In this document: positions 23,971 to 35,068 of the stretch, piece by piece | Numbering within the stretch: position 1 is the first letter of the stretch | Layout: every line of letters begins with the position of its first letter | Assembly: GCF_000004075.3 (NCBI RefSeq) | Contig: NC_026659.2 | Coordinates: forward strand, 14,081,473-14,145,472 | Length of the DNA: 64,000 nucleotides | Reading direction: 5' to 3' | Origin: Cucumis sativus | Lineage: Eukaryota; Streptophyta; Magnoliopsida; Cucurbitales; Cucurbitaceae | The notes under the pieces: model-generated | What the model was told of the DNA's origin: nothing | Seen by the model: only the letters and a program-made list of their open reading frames with translations | Database searches by the model: none | Translations under genes and position numbers: made by a program

Positions 23971-26900
23971 CCTACCACCCAGACCACCCCGACCTCCTGG
24001 CACTTCCACAAAAGAGAAAATTTTTACCAAACATGGTTCCTCATCTGTTGTTGCTGCGACCTCGGATGATTCATCCCTCATTCAGATAAGTGATCTTCAG
24101 AGCTTATTGAATCAACTAATTTCATCATCCTCCGCTCTTGCTGTTTCATCAGGTAATCGATGGCTTCTTGATTCTGCCTGTTGTAATCATATGACCTCTG
24201 ACTCTTCTCTTATGTCTACTTCTAGCCCTACAAAATCTTTACCTCCTATTTATGCTGCTGATGGTAATTGTATGAACATCTCTCATACTGGTACCATTGA
24301 TACTCCCAGTTTACATCTTCCCCATACTTACTGTGTTCCTAACCTGACCTTTAATCTAGTGTCTGTTGGTCAATTATGTGATCTTGGCTTAAATGTTTCA
24401 TTTTCTCCCAATGGTTGTCAGGTTCAGGATCCGCAGACGGGACGGACGATTGGAACGGGTCGCAAAGTGGGAAGATTGTTTGAGCTCACATCACTTCGGG
24501 TTTCATCTCCTTCTTCCATCTCTGCTTCAGTCACTGATTCTGACACATATCAGTGGCATCTTCGTCTTGGTCATGCTTCCTCTGAAAAACTTCGTCATTT
24601 AATTTCTGTTAACAATTTGACTAATCTTACTAACTTTGTTCCTTTTAATTGTTTGAATTGCAAACTTGCTAAACAACCTGCCTTATCTTTTTCTCAATCC
24701 ATCTCTAATTGTGATAAACCTTTTGATTTAGTGCATTCTGTATATTTGGGGTCCTGCCCCAATTACTACTGTTCATGGTTATCGCTACTATGTTTTATTC
24801 ATTGATGACTACTCTCGATTTACATGGATTTACTTTCTAAAACATCGTTCTGAATTATCTCGCACATATATTGAGTTTGCTAACATGATTCGCACTCAAT
24901 TTTCCTCTCCCATCAAAATTCTTCGCACTGATAATGCTTTGGAATATAAAGATTCCATCCTTCTTTCTTTTCTTTCCCAACAGGGCACTATTGTTCAGCG
25001 CTCTTGCCCTCATACCTCTCAACAAAATGGACGTGCTGAGCGCAAACATCGTCACATTCTTGACTCAGTACGTGCCCTCCTTCTTTCTGCCTCTTGTCCA
25101 GAAAAATTCTGGGGTGAAGCTGCCCTTACATCAGTATATACAATCAATCGTCTCCCTTCCTCTGTCCTTCAAAACACCTCTCCGTTCGAAAAACTATATG
25201 GTATTTCTCCCGACTATTCTAAACTCAAAGTTTTTGGTAGTGCCTGCTTCGTTCTGTTACATCCTCATGAACACAATAAACTTGAACCACGTGCCCGTCT
25301 CTGTTGCTTCCTTGGCTATGGCACCGAACACAAAGGATTTCGTTGTTGGGACCCTCTTTCCAACCGACTCCGGATATCTCGGCATGTCACTTTTTGGGAA
25401 CACACTATGTTCTCTCGTTTGTCCTCCTTCCACACCTCTTTCTCTAGTCCTCAATCTTTCTTTACAAATACATCTGTTGACCTTTTTCCTCTCTCTGAAC
25501 CCACCTTGGATACTGAGCTTGCACAATCTTCACCTGCTACTGCAAATCTGGATCCACCGTCTGTCTCCGATGATGTTCCTGAATCGCCACCTGCTACTCC
25601 TCTTCGTCGCTCTACCCGGGTAAGAGAACCTCCCCCTCATCTCACTGATTACCATTGTTTTTCTACCATTGTTTCCCTTGTTGAACCCACCTCTTATCAA
25701 GAGGCCAGTACTAACCCAGTATGGCAGAAAGCAATGGATGAAGAATTACAGGCTCTTGAAAAGACACACACTTGGGACTATGTTGATTTACCTCCCGGTA
25801 AAAGACCCATTGGTTGCAAATGGATTTACAAAATCAAAACTCACTCTGATGGAACTATTGAACGTTATAAAGCTCGGCTTGTTGCAAAAGGATACTCACA
25901 AGAATATGGGATTGACTATGAAGAAACATTTGCCCCTGTTGCCCGGATGACATCTGTTCGCAGCTTGTTAGCTGTTGCTGCTGCCAAACAGTGGCCTCTT
26001 CTTCAGATGGATGTCAAAAATGCATTTCTTAACGGCAACCTATCTGAAGAAGTGTATATGAAGCCACCTCAGGGAACTTCTCCTCCTCCCAACAAGGTGT
26101 GTCTCCTTCGTCGCGCTCTATACGGTCTAAAACAGGCTCCACGAGCTTGGTTTGCCACGTTTAGCTCCACCATTACTCAACTTGGATTTACCTCCAGCTC
26201 TCACGACAATGCCCTTTTTACACGACAGACAACTCATGGTATTGTTCTTCTCCTTCTTTATGTTGATGATATGATTATTACTGGTAATGATCAACAGGCC
26301 ATATCCGACCTACAACAATATCTTGGTCAACATTTTGAGATGAAAGACCTTGGATCTCTCAATTACTTTCTCGGTCTTGAAGTCTCTCACCGTTCAGATG
26401 GTTATCTGTTATCTCAAGCGAAATATGCATCTGATCTAATAGCGCGCTCAGGAATTACAGACTCCACCACATCTTCAACACCGTTAGATCCTCATGTCCA
26501 TCTAACTCCGTTTGATGGTGTTCCTCTTGACGATGCAAGCTTGTATCGGCAACTTGTTGGCAGTCTTATATACCTAACAGTAACTCGCCCAGATATTGCA
26601 TATGCTGTTCATATTGTCAGTCAATTTATGGCTGCTCCTCGAACAATTCATTTCACTGCTGTTCTACGCATACTTCGCTATGTCAAAGGCACCTTGGGAC
26701 ATGGTTTTCAATTCTCATCTCAATCTTCCCTTGTGTTGTCGAGATATTCTGATGCTGATTGGGCGGGGGATCCTACTGATCGACGATCCACTACAGGATA
26801 CTGTTTTTACTTAGGTGATTCTCTCATCTCATGGCGTAGTAAGAAACAAAGTGTTATATCTCGTTCCAGTACGGAATCTGAATATCGTGCTCTGGCTGAT

Positions 26901-27212
26901 GCTACAGCTGAACTTATATGGCTTCGGTGGCTCCTTGCCGATATGGGTGTCCCTCAACAGGGTCCTACCCTCCTCCATTGTGACAATCGTAGTGCCATTC
27001 AGATTGCTCACAATGATGTGTTTCATGAACGTACAAAACACATTGAAAATGACTGTCACTTTGTTCGTCACCACCTCCTAAGCAACACCCTCCTCTTACG
27101 TTCTGTTTCTACTATTGAACAACCTGCGGATATCTTCACCAAAGCCTTGCCATCTAATCGATTCTGTCACTTACTTACCAAACTCAAGTTGATCGCTACT
27201 CTACCACCTTGA
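23948..27212 (+). pseudogene. Copia Pol polyprotein with one frameshift
   Basis: First frame 23948-24805: aspartic protease (WLLDSACCNHMT at about 24162) and the GAG-pre-integrase zinc-binding domain (WHLRLGHAS at about 24553). Second frame 24885-27212, open from about 24745: integrase core (SQQNGRAERKH), reverse transcriptase ([27 protein letters not shown] catalytic motif at 26259-26270) and RNase H (YSDADWAGD, SSTESEYRAL). The shift near 24740, just inside the integrase, looks like one extra base. The protease active site reads DSACC where most Copia copies have DSGAS. Everything after the shift is intact to the stop at 27212. Confidence 0.9.
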
Positions 27213-27225
27213 GTTTGAGGGAGGG
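27210..27225 (+). other. Polypurine tract of the Copia element
   Basis: tgagtttgagggagggt lies directly before the 3' LTR and would prime plus-strand DNA synthesis. It begins at the end of the pol frame, so the coding region stops within a few bases of it. Confidence 0.75.
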
Positions 27226-27404
27226 TATTAATGTAAATTCTGTAAATTAGGCTAATTACATTACATTAGGCTAATTATATTACATTCCTTAGTTAATTTG
27301 GGTAATTTAGCTATTTATGCATAATTTTCCTAATACTCTTGTATAAATACACAACTTTGATCAATAAACAAGGCATGGAATATTCTTCAGCATATTCTTC
27401 AACA
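27226..27404 (+). repeat. 3' LTR of the Copia element
   Basis: Same sequence as 22321-22499 by eye, 179 bp. It is followed at 27405-27409 by the ctcat target duplication. Confidence 0.9.
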
Positions 27405-29289
27405 CTCATTTCGTATCGACAGTTATCAATCCAACCACATTTCTCACTATTTTCACGTTTCACGATCTCATTTTCGTTCTTTGTTCAATAACTTACGTTT
27501 TCCAACACTCCTCTAATTTTCATTAATTGTAATTTCATTCTAGCTAGTTTTTCAAGTAGTCTAACTTAGTTGCTTTACGACGGCGAACTCCAACTTATTA
27601 GTAGAGGGGCTCGACACATAATAAATCACAAATCATAAAGCAAATGAAAAGTAGAACTCGAAAATGTTCACTTTTAGGTTGTAATGTATAGTTAGAAAGC
27701 AAACTTGAACAAAATAAAGATCATGTTTTAGGATGTTGATTGATTTAACTTTTCAAATGTTTAGCATTTTTTTAAAAATTACAACCCATGAAGATAACTT
27801 TTGAAAAAAGTATTTATGAAATATGTTTGAAACCAACAATTGAATTCAACTTGGGATGGAGGATTTGAACTTGAGACTTTTCTTGTGCTTAGGAACATAC
27901 AAATGTCAGTTAAGCTGATCTCATGTTAGTGTTAAACAAATATTTGATATACACTTATCTAAACTCTATTTCTAAAAGTCGTTTTTAGATTCTATGATCT
28001 AAATAAATGCAAATTTTGAAAAATAACTTTTTTATGTCTTTAAGTGTATCAACTTTTGAGTTTTAACGTTTAAATGTACAATTATAAGTATAAATTAGAA
28101 ATAAAAAATTTTAAAAACAACGATGAACTATGTTCAAGATGTGATCAATGTTGAAAGGTTGGTCATAATAGATTAATACACAACAAACACTATTAACTAC
28201 TTACTACTTAGAATTTGATCAGTGGGGTGTTCATTCAATAGATAACATAAAGTATTATCGAGAGAAAAAGGATTGAAGTAGGGAGTCCTCGCTGACCTAA
28301 GCGATTTCGATCACCTAGCAGGCCTTTGATTTGTAGGTAAGATCGCCAAAGCGTATCATCAGATTTGAACATGAAGGAAGGCACTCGAAGTGAGACCATC
28401 TTGTGCAAGGCAAGGATAATTGGCTCTCTATCATCTTCACAAGGGTAGACTACGTAAAAGAATGAACAAGGTAGTTAAAGGCAGTTAACATACTGCCTGG
28501 GGTTCCTAATGTTCCTTAATATGTTATTTTTGTCCTTTATTTAGCATTTTTTAAATTTTATTTGTCAACTCACCATATGGTTAGATCTAATTTAATGAAA
28601 GTTTAACCTTTAGTAAAAGTTTAAGGACCAAACTTGGACTAACATCAAAATATAGAGATCAAAATGATATTTTAACCTTAAGTTTAAGCCTTTAGAGTTA
28701 GAGGTAATCAAGTTATACTTTTCTTGTTGTGTCGTGTTTGATATTAGCTTCCCTCATTATATATATAGAATTTTAATTTTTGAGAAGAAAATAAAGGTTA
28801 CAATTGATAAATTCACAATTCCAAGACTATATTCTCAATCAATCATTTTGGTTTTAAGGACATTATTTGCTTTTGTGACTCATTCATTCATAATACAAAT
28901 GAGATTATTAGCATAACAAACATAATGGAATGGGATGCGTTATTTAATCACGATTTAGATTTAAACCTACTTTGTGTTGTATATTAATTGCGGGAAAAAT
29001 GGATCACTATAAAAACATTTTTTTATAATGAAATTTAGATAATTTCTTTTATAGTAAGTGTTGAATGAAATTTTTAGAGAAATTTAATTAGTTAAACTTG
29101 AACTTTATATTTGTTTTAGTTTAAAAATAACGAGTACAATATCGAAAATTAGATTGTTTGATACTTTCTCTCGAAAAGTAAAATTTACCTTGAAAGCTTG
29201 CAGTTTACTCTCAATGTTGAATCATGTTGAGGGCTTTGTAACTTATGGTTGATATTGATTAGTCATGCAACTTTCTCTTGAATGTTTAT

Positions 29290-30170
29290 TTATCTGAAGG
29301 GACTTGTAATTTTTTTTGTATTCTATTTACGATACAATTTGAAGAAACATATTTTACATAAAAAAAATACAATTTGTTTGTATTGTGTATTGTGTGTACG
29401 ATTCGATTTTTTTATACAAAATCAATTTAAAAATTAATACATATTTGTTGTGTGTTGGGGTGTGTGTTGGAATTAATACAATTTTTCGTCGTTTTAGAAA
29501 ACAATACGAACAAAATAAATAAGTTTAAACAAATGCAAAAAAATAAATAATACAATTTTTGTTTGTATTTGGTTTACGGAAAACATTCCATAAACATTTC
29601 TTACGCATTGAAAAAAAAATGTAATTCAATTTCTTTCTCATATGGGTTTGGAGTAGAAAAAAATAAATATTTTTCCTATATTGGATTTACGGATCAAATT
29701 AAACTACAAATTGAAGACAAATGAAAAATTAAATAATACAATTTCTGTGTGAATTGAATTTAAGATATAAATTTCATAAACATATTTTACACAACTAAAA
29801 AAAATTAATACATTTTATTTTGTATACTTGATTTAATGTTAAAAAAGAAAGAAAAAACTAGGGTACAAATGGAAAAAACTTTACTTTCTAAAGTTTATTA
29901 GGTGTAGGTTATAAGTAAAACAAATATTTATACAAAATAAAAAAAAAATTCATACAAATATTTTGTTTTAGAGGTTTTACTGTACGAACAATTTACACAA
30001 ATGCAAAAAATATTAGCACATTTTTCATTTTGTATTGGATTCGTGAAAAAAAAACAATAATTTCATTTCCATGAAAAAAGTAATTATGTATTTTTTTTTT
30101 ATCATATTGGAGTTAACATACAAATAACAGAAAATTACACAAATGAAAAAAAATACAATTTTTTTTTTTT
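29290..30170. repeat. Degenerate repeat array built on 'aatacaattt..gtttgtatt..catatttt'
   Basis: The phrase aa(a)tacaattt, followed by gtttgtatt-like sequence, a 'ggatttacg'-like stretch, 'ttcataaacatattttac' and an A-run, recurs about every 100-200 bp (near 29365, 29545, 29735, 30000 and 30150). Copies are strongly diverged and the period is irregular. No protein or terminal structure was seen. Confidence 0.4.
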
Positions 30171-30531
30171 GTCATAATCCTTCCCCAAATAATCATTCTC
30201 CCAAACAAGGATTATAATAATCCCTCGTAATCCTTTCCCAAATAAGAATTATAATAATCTTTCTTCCACTTAATCCCCCATTTTTCTTATTCCTTTTCTC
30301 CCTTATTCCTTTCCTTCTCCCGAACGGCCCCTTAAGAGTCTCATAAACATTTGGATCTTCAAAGCTTTGAAGATTCCAAGTTCATAGCTTTCTGAGCTTT
30401 GATCTTTATGACTTTTAAAGCTTCCAAACTTTCGCGGTTAGTTCTTCAAACTCTAAACCTTAATACCCTCAGAATGGGTAAGACCCTATTTTTTTAATAA
30501 AATGATAATGAGTAAAAAATTTAGGATTAAT

Positions 30532-31030
30532 AATTAAGTATATAGCAACATTTAAAAAAAATACAAATATAATAAAAGAAGGGTAGTTACAAATTTAACA
30601 ATTAAATTCAAATTAATTAAGTATATAGCACAATTTTAATAAATTTGCAAATATAGCAAAATTTGTCAAATTCTATCAATGATATAAGTCTATCACTCAT
30701 AGATCATGTTACAAATATTGGTCTATCACTGATATACCATATGAAGTCTATTAGCGATACAAGTCTATCGGTGATAGTTTTGCTATATTTGCAATTTTTT
30801 AAAAATGTTGTTATATCATTAATTATTATTGCTAAAATAGTCATCCATTACAATTTTCCAATAAAATATGTAAAAGTCTATCAATGATAAAAATATATAA
30901 CGCATAGATCATGTTGCAAATATTGGTCTATCAACGATAAATCATAAGAGTCTATCAACAATATAAATCTATCACACATAAATTTTATTATATTTACCAT
31001 TTTTAAAAAATATAACTATATACTTAATTA
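30532..31030. repeat. Nested fold-back (MITE-like) element with 'tctatca' core
   Basis: Outer inverted repeats: 30532-30577 (taattaagtatatagcaaca...) and 30983-31030 (...aactatatacttaatta). Inner inverted repeats: 30614-30661 (taattaagtatatagcac..atatagcaaaa) and 30778-30825 (ttttgctatatttgc..cattaatta). Inner and outer arms are versions of the same sequence, so one copy seems to sit inside, or be duplicated within, another. The loop contains repeats of tctatcactgata and its complement. No coding capacity. Confidence 0.65.
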
Positions 31031-32446
31031 TTTAACATTAACGTGGCTATATTTGTAAATACTCTTTATGTAATATTTACATGGGTTTGGGCCGTGGACC
31101 TTAAAAACGAGTTTCGGCTTGGAGTTTAGTATCTGACAGGGATCGTGACGTCGCAACTCGTAGCAAAAGATTTTAATTCATCTGTAAGGAAATACCCCAT
31201 TTTGGTTTGTTCAAACTTTTGAGCTCTCAAGCATTTTCGACGCCATTTCTTGTGATTGATTATGAAGGTCCTCATTTATTTCACTGCAATTTCATTTCAT
31301 CTTTCTGTTTCTATTTACACGAGGTTTTGGATTAAAGATAGATGAATTTCCTGTTTTCATTTGTGTCTGTGTCGACGTAGCAGTTTTCTTGATTCATTTC
31401 CTTTTCCTTTTCGTTAATGCTATCTCTGTAATCGGTTCATTATTTCTCTCAAACCCAATATCTGTTTATGCTTTGAATTCATCTCCACTTTCCAGTCTTC
31501 CATATCCCGCGTGCTTCATTCCATGCAGATTTTCGTGAGAATAAGAAGATTACAGTTCCTCTAATTGAAGAAGATTAGGTAATTCTACTTCTCATCTACT
31601 CTACTTAAAAACTATGTTCAGTTTCTTTGGTTGTCCTATCTCGTTTCTAATTGATGAAAGATGAACGTTGATTTTGTACCACTTCATTTCCTGGCGGTTT
31701 CCTGTTATCTGATTCTATGTATGCACTCTTATAGTAGTAAGGAAGTACAATTACTATTACTTCTTTACAGATTAATATAATAGCGTCTACATGTCAGATA
31801 GCATATATAATGATCGAATTTGCAACTATCTAAGCCAAAGGGAGAGTGATAAAATAATGAATATATTGAAAAAATTTAGTGACCTTGTGTCATCAGGATC
31901 CATTCTATTCTAAGAATGTGTTAAAATATTTATATACTGGTTGAAGTTTAACACTCTGGCATGGGTCAGTGATCTCCCTTTTCCGTGGGGGAAACTAGGT
32001 TAGGTGTTTCATAATTGCGGGGTGTACTGATTTAGTCTTTATTTCTCTTTCTTTCTGCCTCTCTCTCTTTCTGTAGGAATTTCTTTGATTTGAATCTTCC
32101 AGATGCCTTTTCCGTTGGTTATCAACTTTTGGCATCAAGTAGTGAAGAATTTTTCTCAATGCAAGGACTTTTTTCTCTGCACAGTCCATAATGACTCTCT
32201 CAGAATTATCTTTGCTGCGCACAAATGGAATTATTAGTTGATGAATTGATGTAATTTTAACCCCTTTGGGTGGTATGACGTGTAAAGCATCTTATTTAAG
32301 TGATTAGAAGGTGCAGGATGCTTGATGGACTAATAGGAAGGTCATGATCTTTTTGTACTAACCTACAATTTAAAATTACTTGAAAACATGTAAAGGAAGT
32401 ATTTGGAATTATCATACATGTTTTTGCTAACTCATGGTTTACACAG

Positions 32447-32511
32447 TTAGATTGGGCTGAAAGTAGATTGCATTCGCGGCTCTATTCTTTGGCGTGAATA
32501 GTGGTAACAAA
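32447..32511 (+). other. 5' untranslated exon segment of the CHMP7-like gene
   Basis: Follows a clear acceptor (tttacacag, ending 32446) and leads to the ATG at 32512. A donor at about 31577 (gattag|gtaatt) or 31268 (gaag|gtcctc) could close an upstream non-coding exon within about 31100-31577, giving a leader intron of roughly 0.9-1.2 kb. Inference from splice sites only. Confidence 0.4.
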
Positions 32512-35068
32512 ATGGAAAAGGAATCAAAGGGCTCTTGTGTAAGAGAGTTCATCAGGGAAAAAGTCCCAGACTGGGATGACGAAGTGGTGGCTACAGCCCG
32601 GTTTAAGGCATTTAGTGGGCAGAAATCTGATTGGGAACCCAGGTACTTATTTTGGAGAGATTTGATACTCACAGTTGCCCGTCAATTCAACTTCCTTATT
32701 ATAAAACCTTCTGAAATAAAGAATCAATGGTTTTATCGAGGAGGGTTGACTCCATTGTGCCTTGACCATGTTCTGGTATTTTTTTCAACTAAGATGATTG
32801 TTTTCTACTTTTAATTTATCGCACATTGTTGTTGTTCTGTCTGATAATAGTTCACCATTTCATTCAGCATCTAATGTATACTGGGGGGGACATCATAAGA
32901 CGTAGTGACATGCTGGATCCAAGGAGTGGCCAACTCTCCTACATGTTTAAAAAATTAAGCAATTTGATGGGTACATCTAAAAAGAATCCTGACAGTTTGC
33001 TTCGTGATGATTATATAGTTCTTGCCTGTGTATTACAGGTATATGCTTTAGTTCTTTTCTCCTTTCTTTTTCGAATCCTTTTTAGGTTCTCTACTTTTGC
33101 CAGACTTGAATTGTTAAATTCTGCTTTGGAATATACTTTAAAATTCGTCTTAAATTCTTATCACTTTTGGTTCTTACTCATTTAAGTTTAATATGAAATG
33201 TTTCCATGCCAAGGATAGAGCAGCTGAAGTTATCAAGTGTTTATCTCTTAGTAGTTGGACCTCGTCTTGTATTATTACAATGGTGAAGTTCCAAAACATC
33301 TGTGGAGGACCTGATGAAGCAACTGTTATCTTGAGTTACTTGATTGAGTGTGGTAAAGCAAAATTTCTCTCCAAGGAAAAAAAGGAACTTTTAGAGGTAT
33401 GTCATTATGTCATTTTCCATAATTCATTCTTCATATAAGCACATTCTTGGCATTTTTTTATAATTTATAAAAATGAAGATTTAAGCTGCTTTGATTTTTG
33501 CGTAAGACTATCCAGCCTGCCTGAGGACTTGGCTTTACTGGAAAAGTGGTTGTAAGATAAGAAATAAATAAGTTAAACTCCGATAAATATTAAAGAATGT
33601 AAATAATGTACCATGATAGGATTCTTACTTGCTACCGATCTTAAATTTCTATGGACTTTTTTAGTTTTTCAATGAGTTATTATCACCTTTTGAGCTCGCT
33701 TTTTATTCCTCTTTTCCCTTCTTGTAATAACTAGGGTGTGAAGGTCTCTCTTTCAGCAACGACAGTTCCTGGAATCACATCTCTCGATTATGATATTTTG
33801 CACTTAGTTTGGACAGCAGAAAAGCTTCAGCAACAACTTGATGTGATTGACCAGCGCTATGATGTGTAACTATTTATGGCTCTCAACACTCTCTCTATAA
33901 ATTGTACTAAATCCTTCAAGTCAGGGCTGCAAACATATTGAATCCCATCATTATCTTGATAAGACGTGTCTAAGTAGTTCACAATAATATGGGGGTGAAA
34001 ACACTTGAGCTTCTATATCAAGAGTGTTCAGTTTTATCATCGCATAATGGAACTTTTCGATATTCGAGACTAGGATGGGTGTAATGATTATACATATATA
34101 TAACACAGAACTCTTCTTTCAATAAGCTCGTAAAGTCTGTTTTTCTAGATAGCTCATTATCTTAGAAGATTAAACTAATTTTTCGTTGCAGGTCGAAACA
34201 ATCCGCATTAGTTTCTTTGAAGTCTGGAAACAGAAAAACCGCATTGAAACATGCGAGAGAGTTGAAGATCACCACAGAAAGTCGGGAAAAAGTTGCATCT
34301 CTCTTCAACAGAGTGGAGGAAGTCCTTAATGCTATTGCAGACGCCGAATTGACAAAAACAGTAGGCTCTACCATCTTCAGCTTTCTTCTTTGACAAGTGG
34401 AATGTGCTCTGCCCGTACCTTTGCCTCTCCAAATATAACAGAATTATAAAACTCTTAGCTTGAAACCATTAAAAAACAAATACAAATTTTGAGCCACTAA
34501 TATAACTTGTTTTGGTTTGTAGTCTAAGATTTACTAGTACTTAATATCATACTCTGTTGGCAGGTTTCTGAGGCTATTCAAATTGGTGCTCGAGTAATGA
34601 AAGAACACGAGGTTAATTGGGATCAACTCCAGGATAGTTTGCAGGAACTAGAAGCAAGCGTTGATATACAAAAGCAAGTTGCAAATGCTATAGGTACATG
34701 TATTTTTTATTTTGCCCAGTTTCTCATCTTTAAACGATCTCTTAAAACTTAAAAGTTGTTCATTCTAATTGAACACGGCTCTGGATATCATAGATTCAGT
34801 TCCATCTTCCTCAATCCCGGATGATGAAGATATTGAGGAGGAGTTTAAGAAGCTTGAGTTGGAATTAACAGCAGGCCAAATCCTGGATGCATCGACATCA
34901 GAATCTGGGGTTAATATTGCAACTGGTGAAACAGTGGCTGCAGTTTGTGACGATTCATTAAGCACTGCGTTATCAAATCTAAAGCTAGTTGAAGAGACAG
35001 AAAAGGAGAATGGGAACTCATCGCATTCTAAGAGGAAGTCGAAAATCATGGAGGTTGGGATATCTTAG
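32512..35068 (+). CDS. CHMP7: CHMP7-like ESCRT-III protein
   Basis: Seven coding exons with GT..AG borders and matching phases: 32512-32775, 32868-33038, 33214-33396, 33735-33865, 34192-34360, 34564-34693 and 34794-35068, encoding 440 aa. The N-terminal half (VREFIREKVPDWDDEV, WEPRYLFWRDLI) is the winged-helix-like part typical of CHMP7. The C-terminal half is a Snf7-type helical domain (ALKHARELKITTESREKVASL) with an acidic tail (DDEDIEEEFKKLELEL) like the MIM-containing ends of ESCRT-III proteins. CHMP7 recruits ESCRT-III in endosomal sorting and nuclear-envelope sealing in animals; the plant function is by analogy. The GTG at 32494 is in frame upstream but is not a eukaryotic start. Confidence 0.85.

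Larger units (their letters stand above)
22321..27404 (+). mobile_element. Ty1/Copia LTR retrotransposon, complete but coding-defective
   Basis: 5,084 bp element with two 179-bp LTRs, a primer-binding site complementary to initiator tRNA-Met, a long GC-rich leader, gag, and pol in Copia order (protease, integrase, reverse transcriptase, RNase H), then a polypurine tract. The LTRs look identical by eye, so the insertion is recent. Gag has several frame breaks and pol has one near 24740, so the copy probably moved using proteins from a relative. Short LTRs resemble Ale/Retrofit-type elements, but I cannot fix the lineage without a tree. Confidence 0.95.
27410..31090. other. Spacer with decayed repeats
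   Basis: No gene. 28240-28510 is less AT-rich and may be a fragment of an unidentified element. 29290-30170 is a diverged tandem-like array and 30170-30345 looks like one end of a DNA transposon. 30532-31030 is a nested fold-back element. The open frame at 30663-30887 is simply the 'tctatcactgata' repeat read through. Confidence 0.5.
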
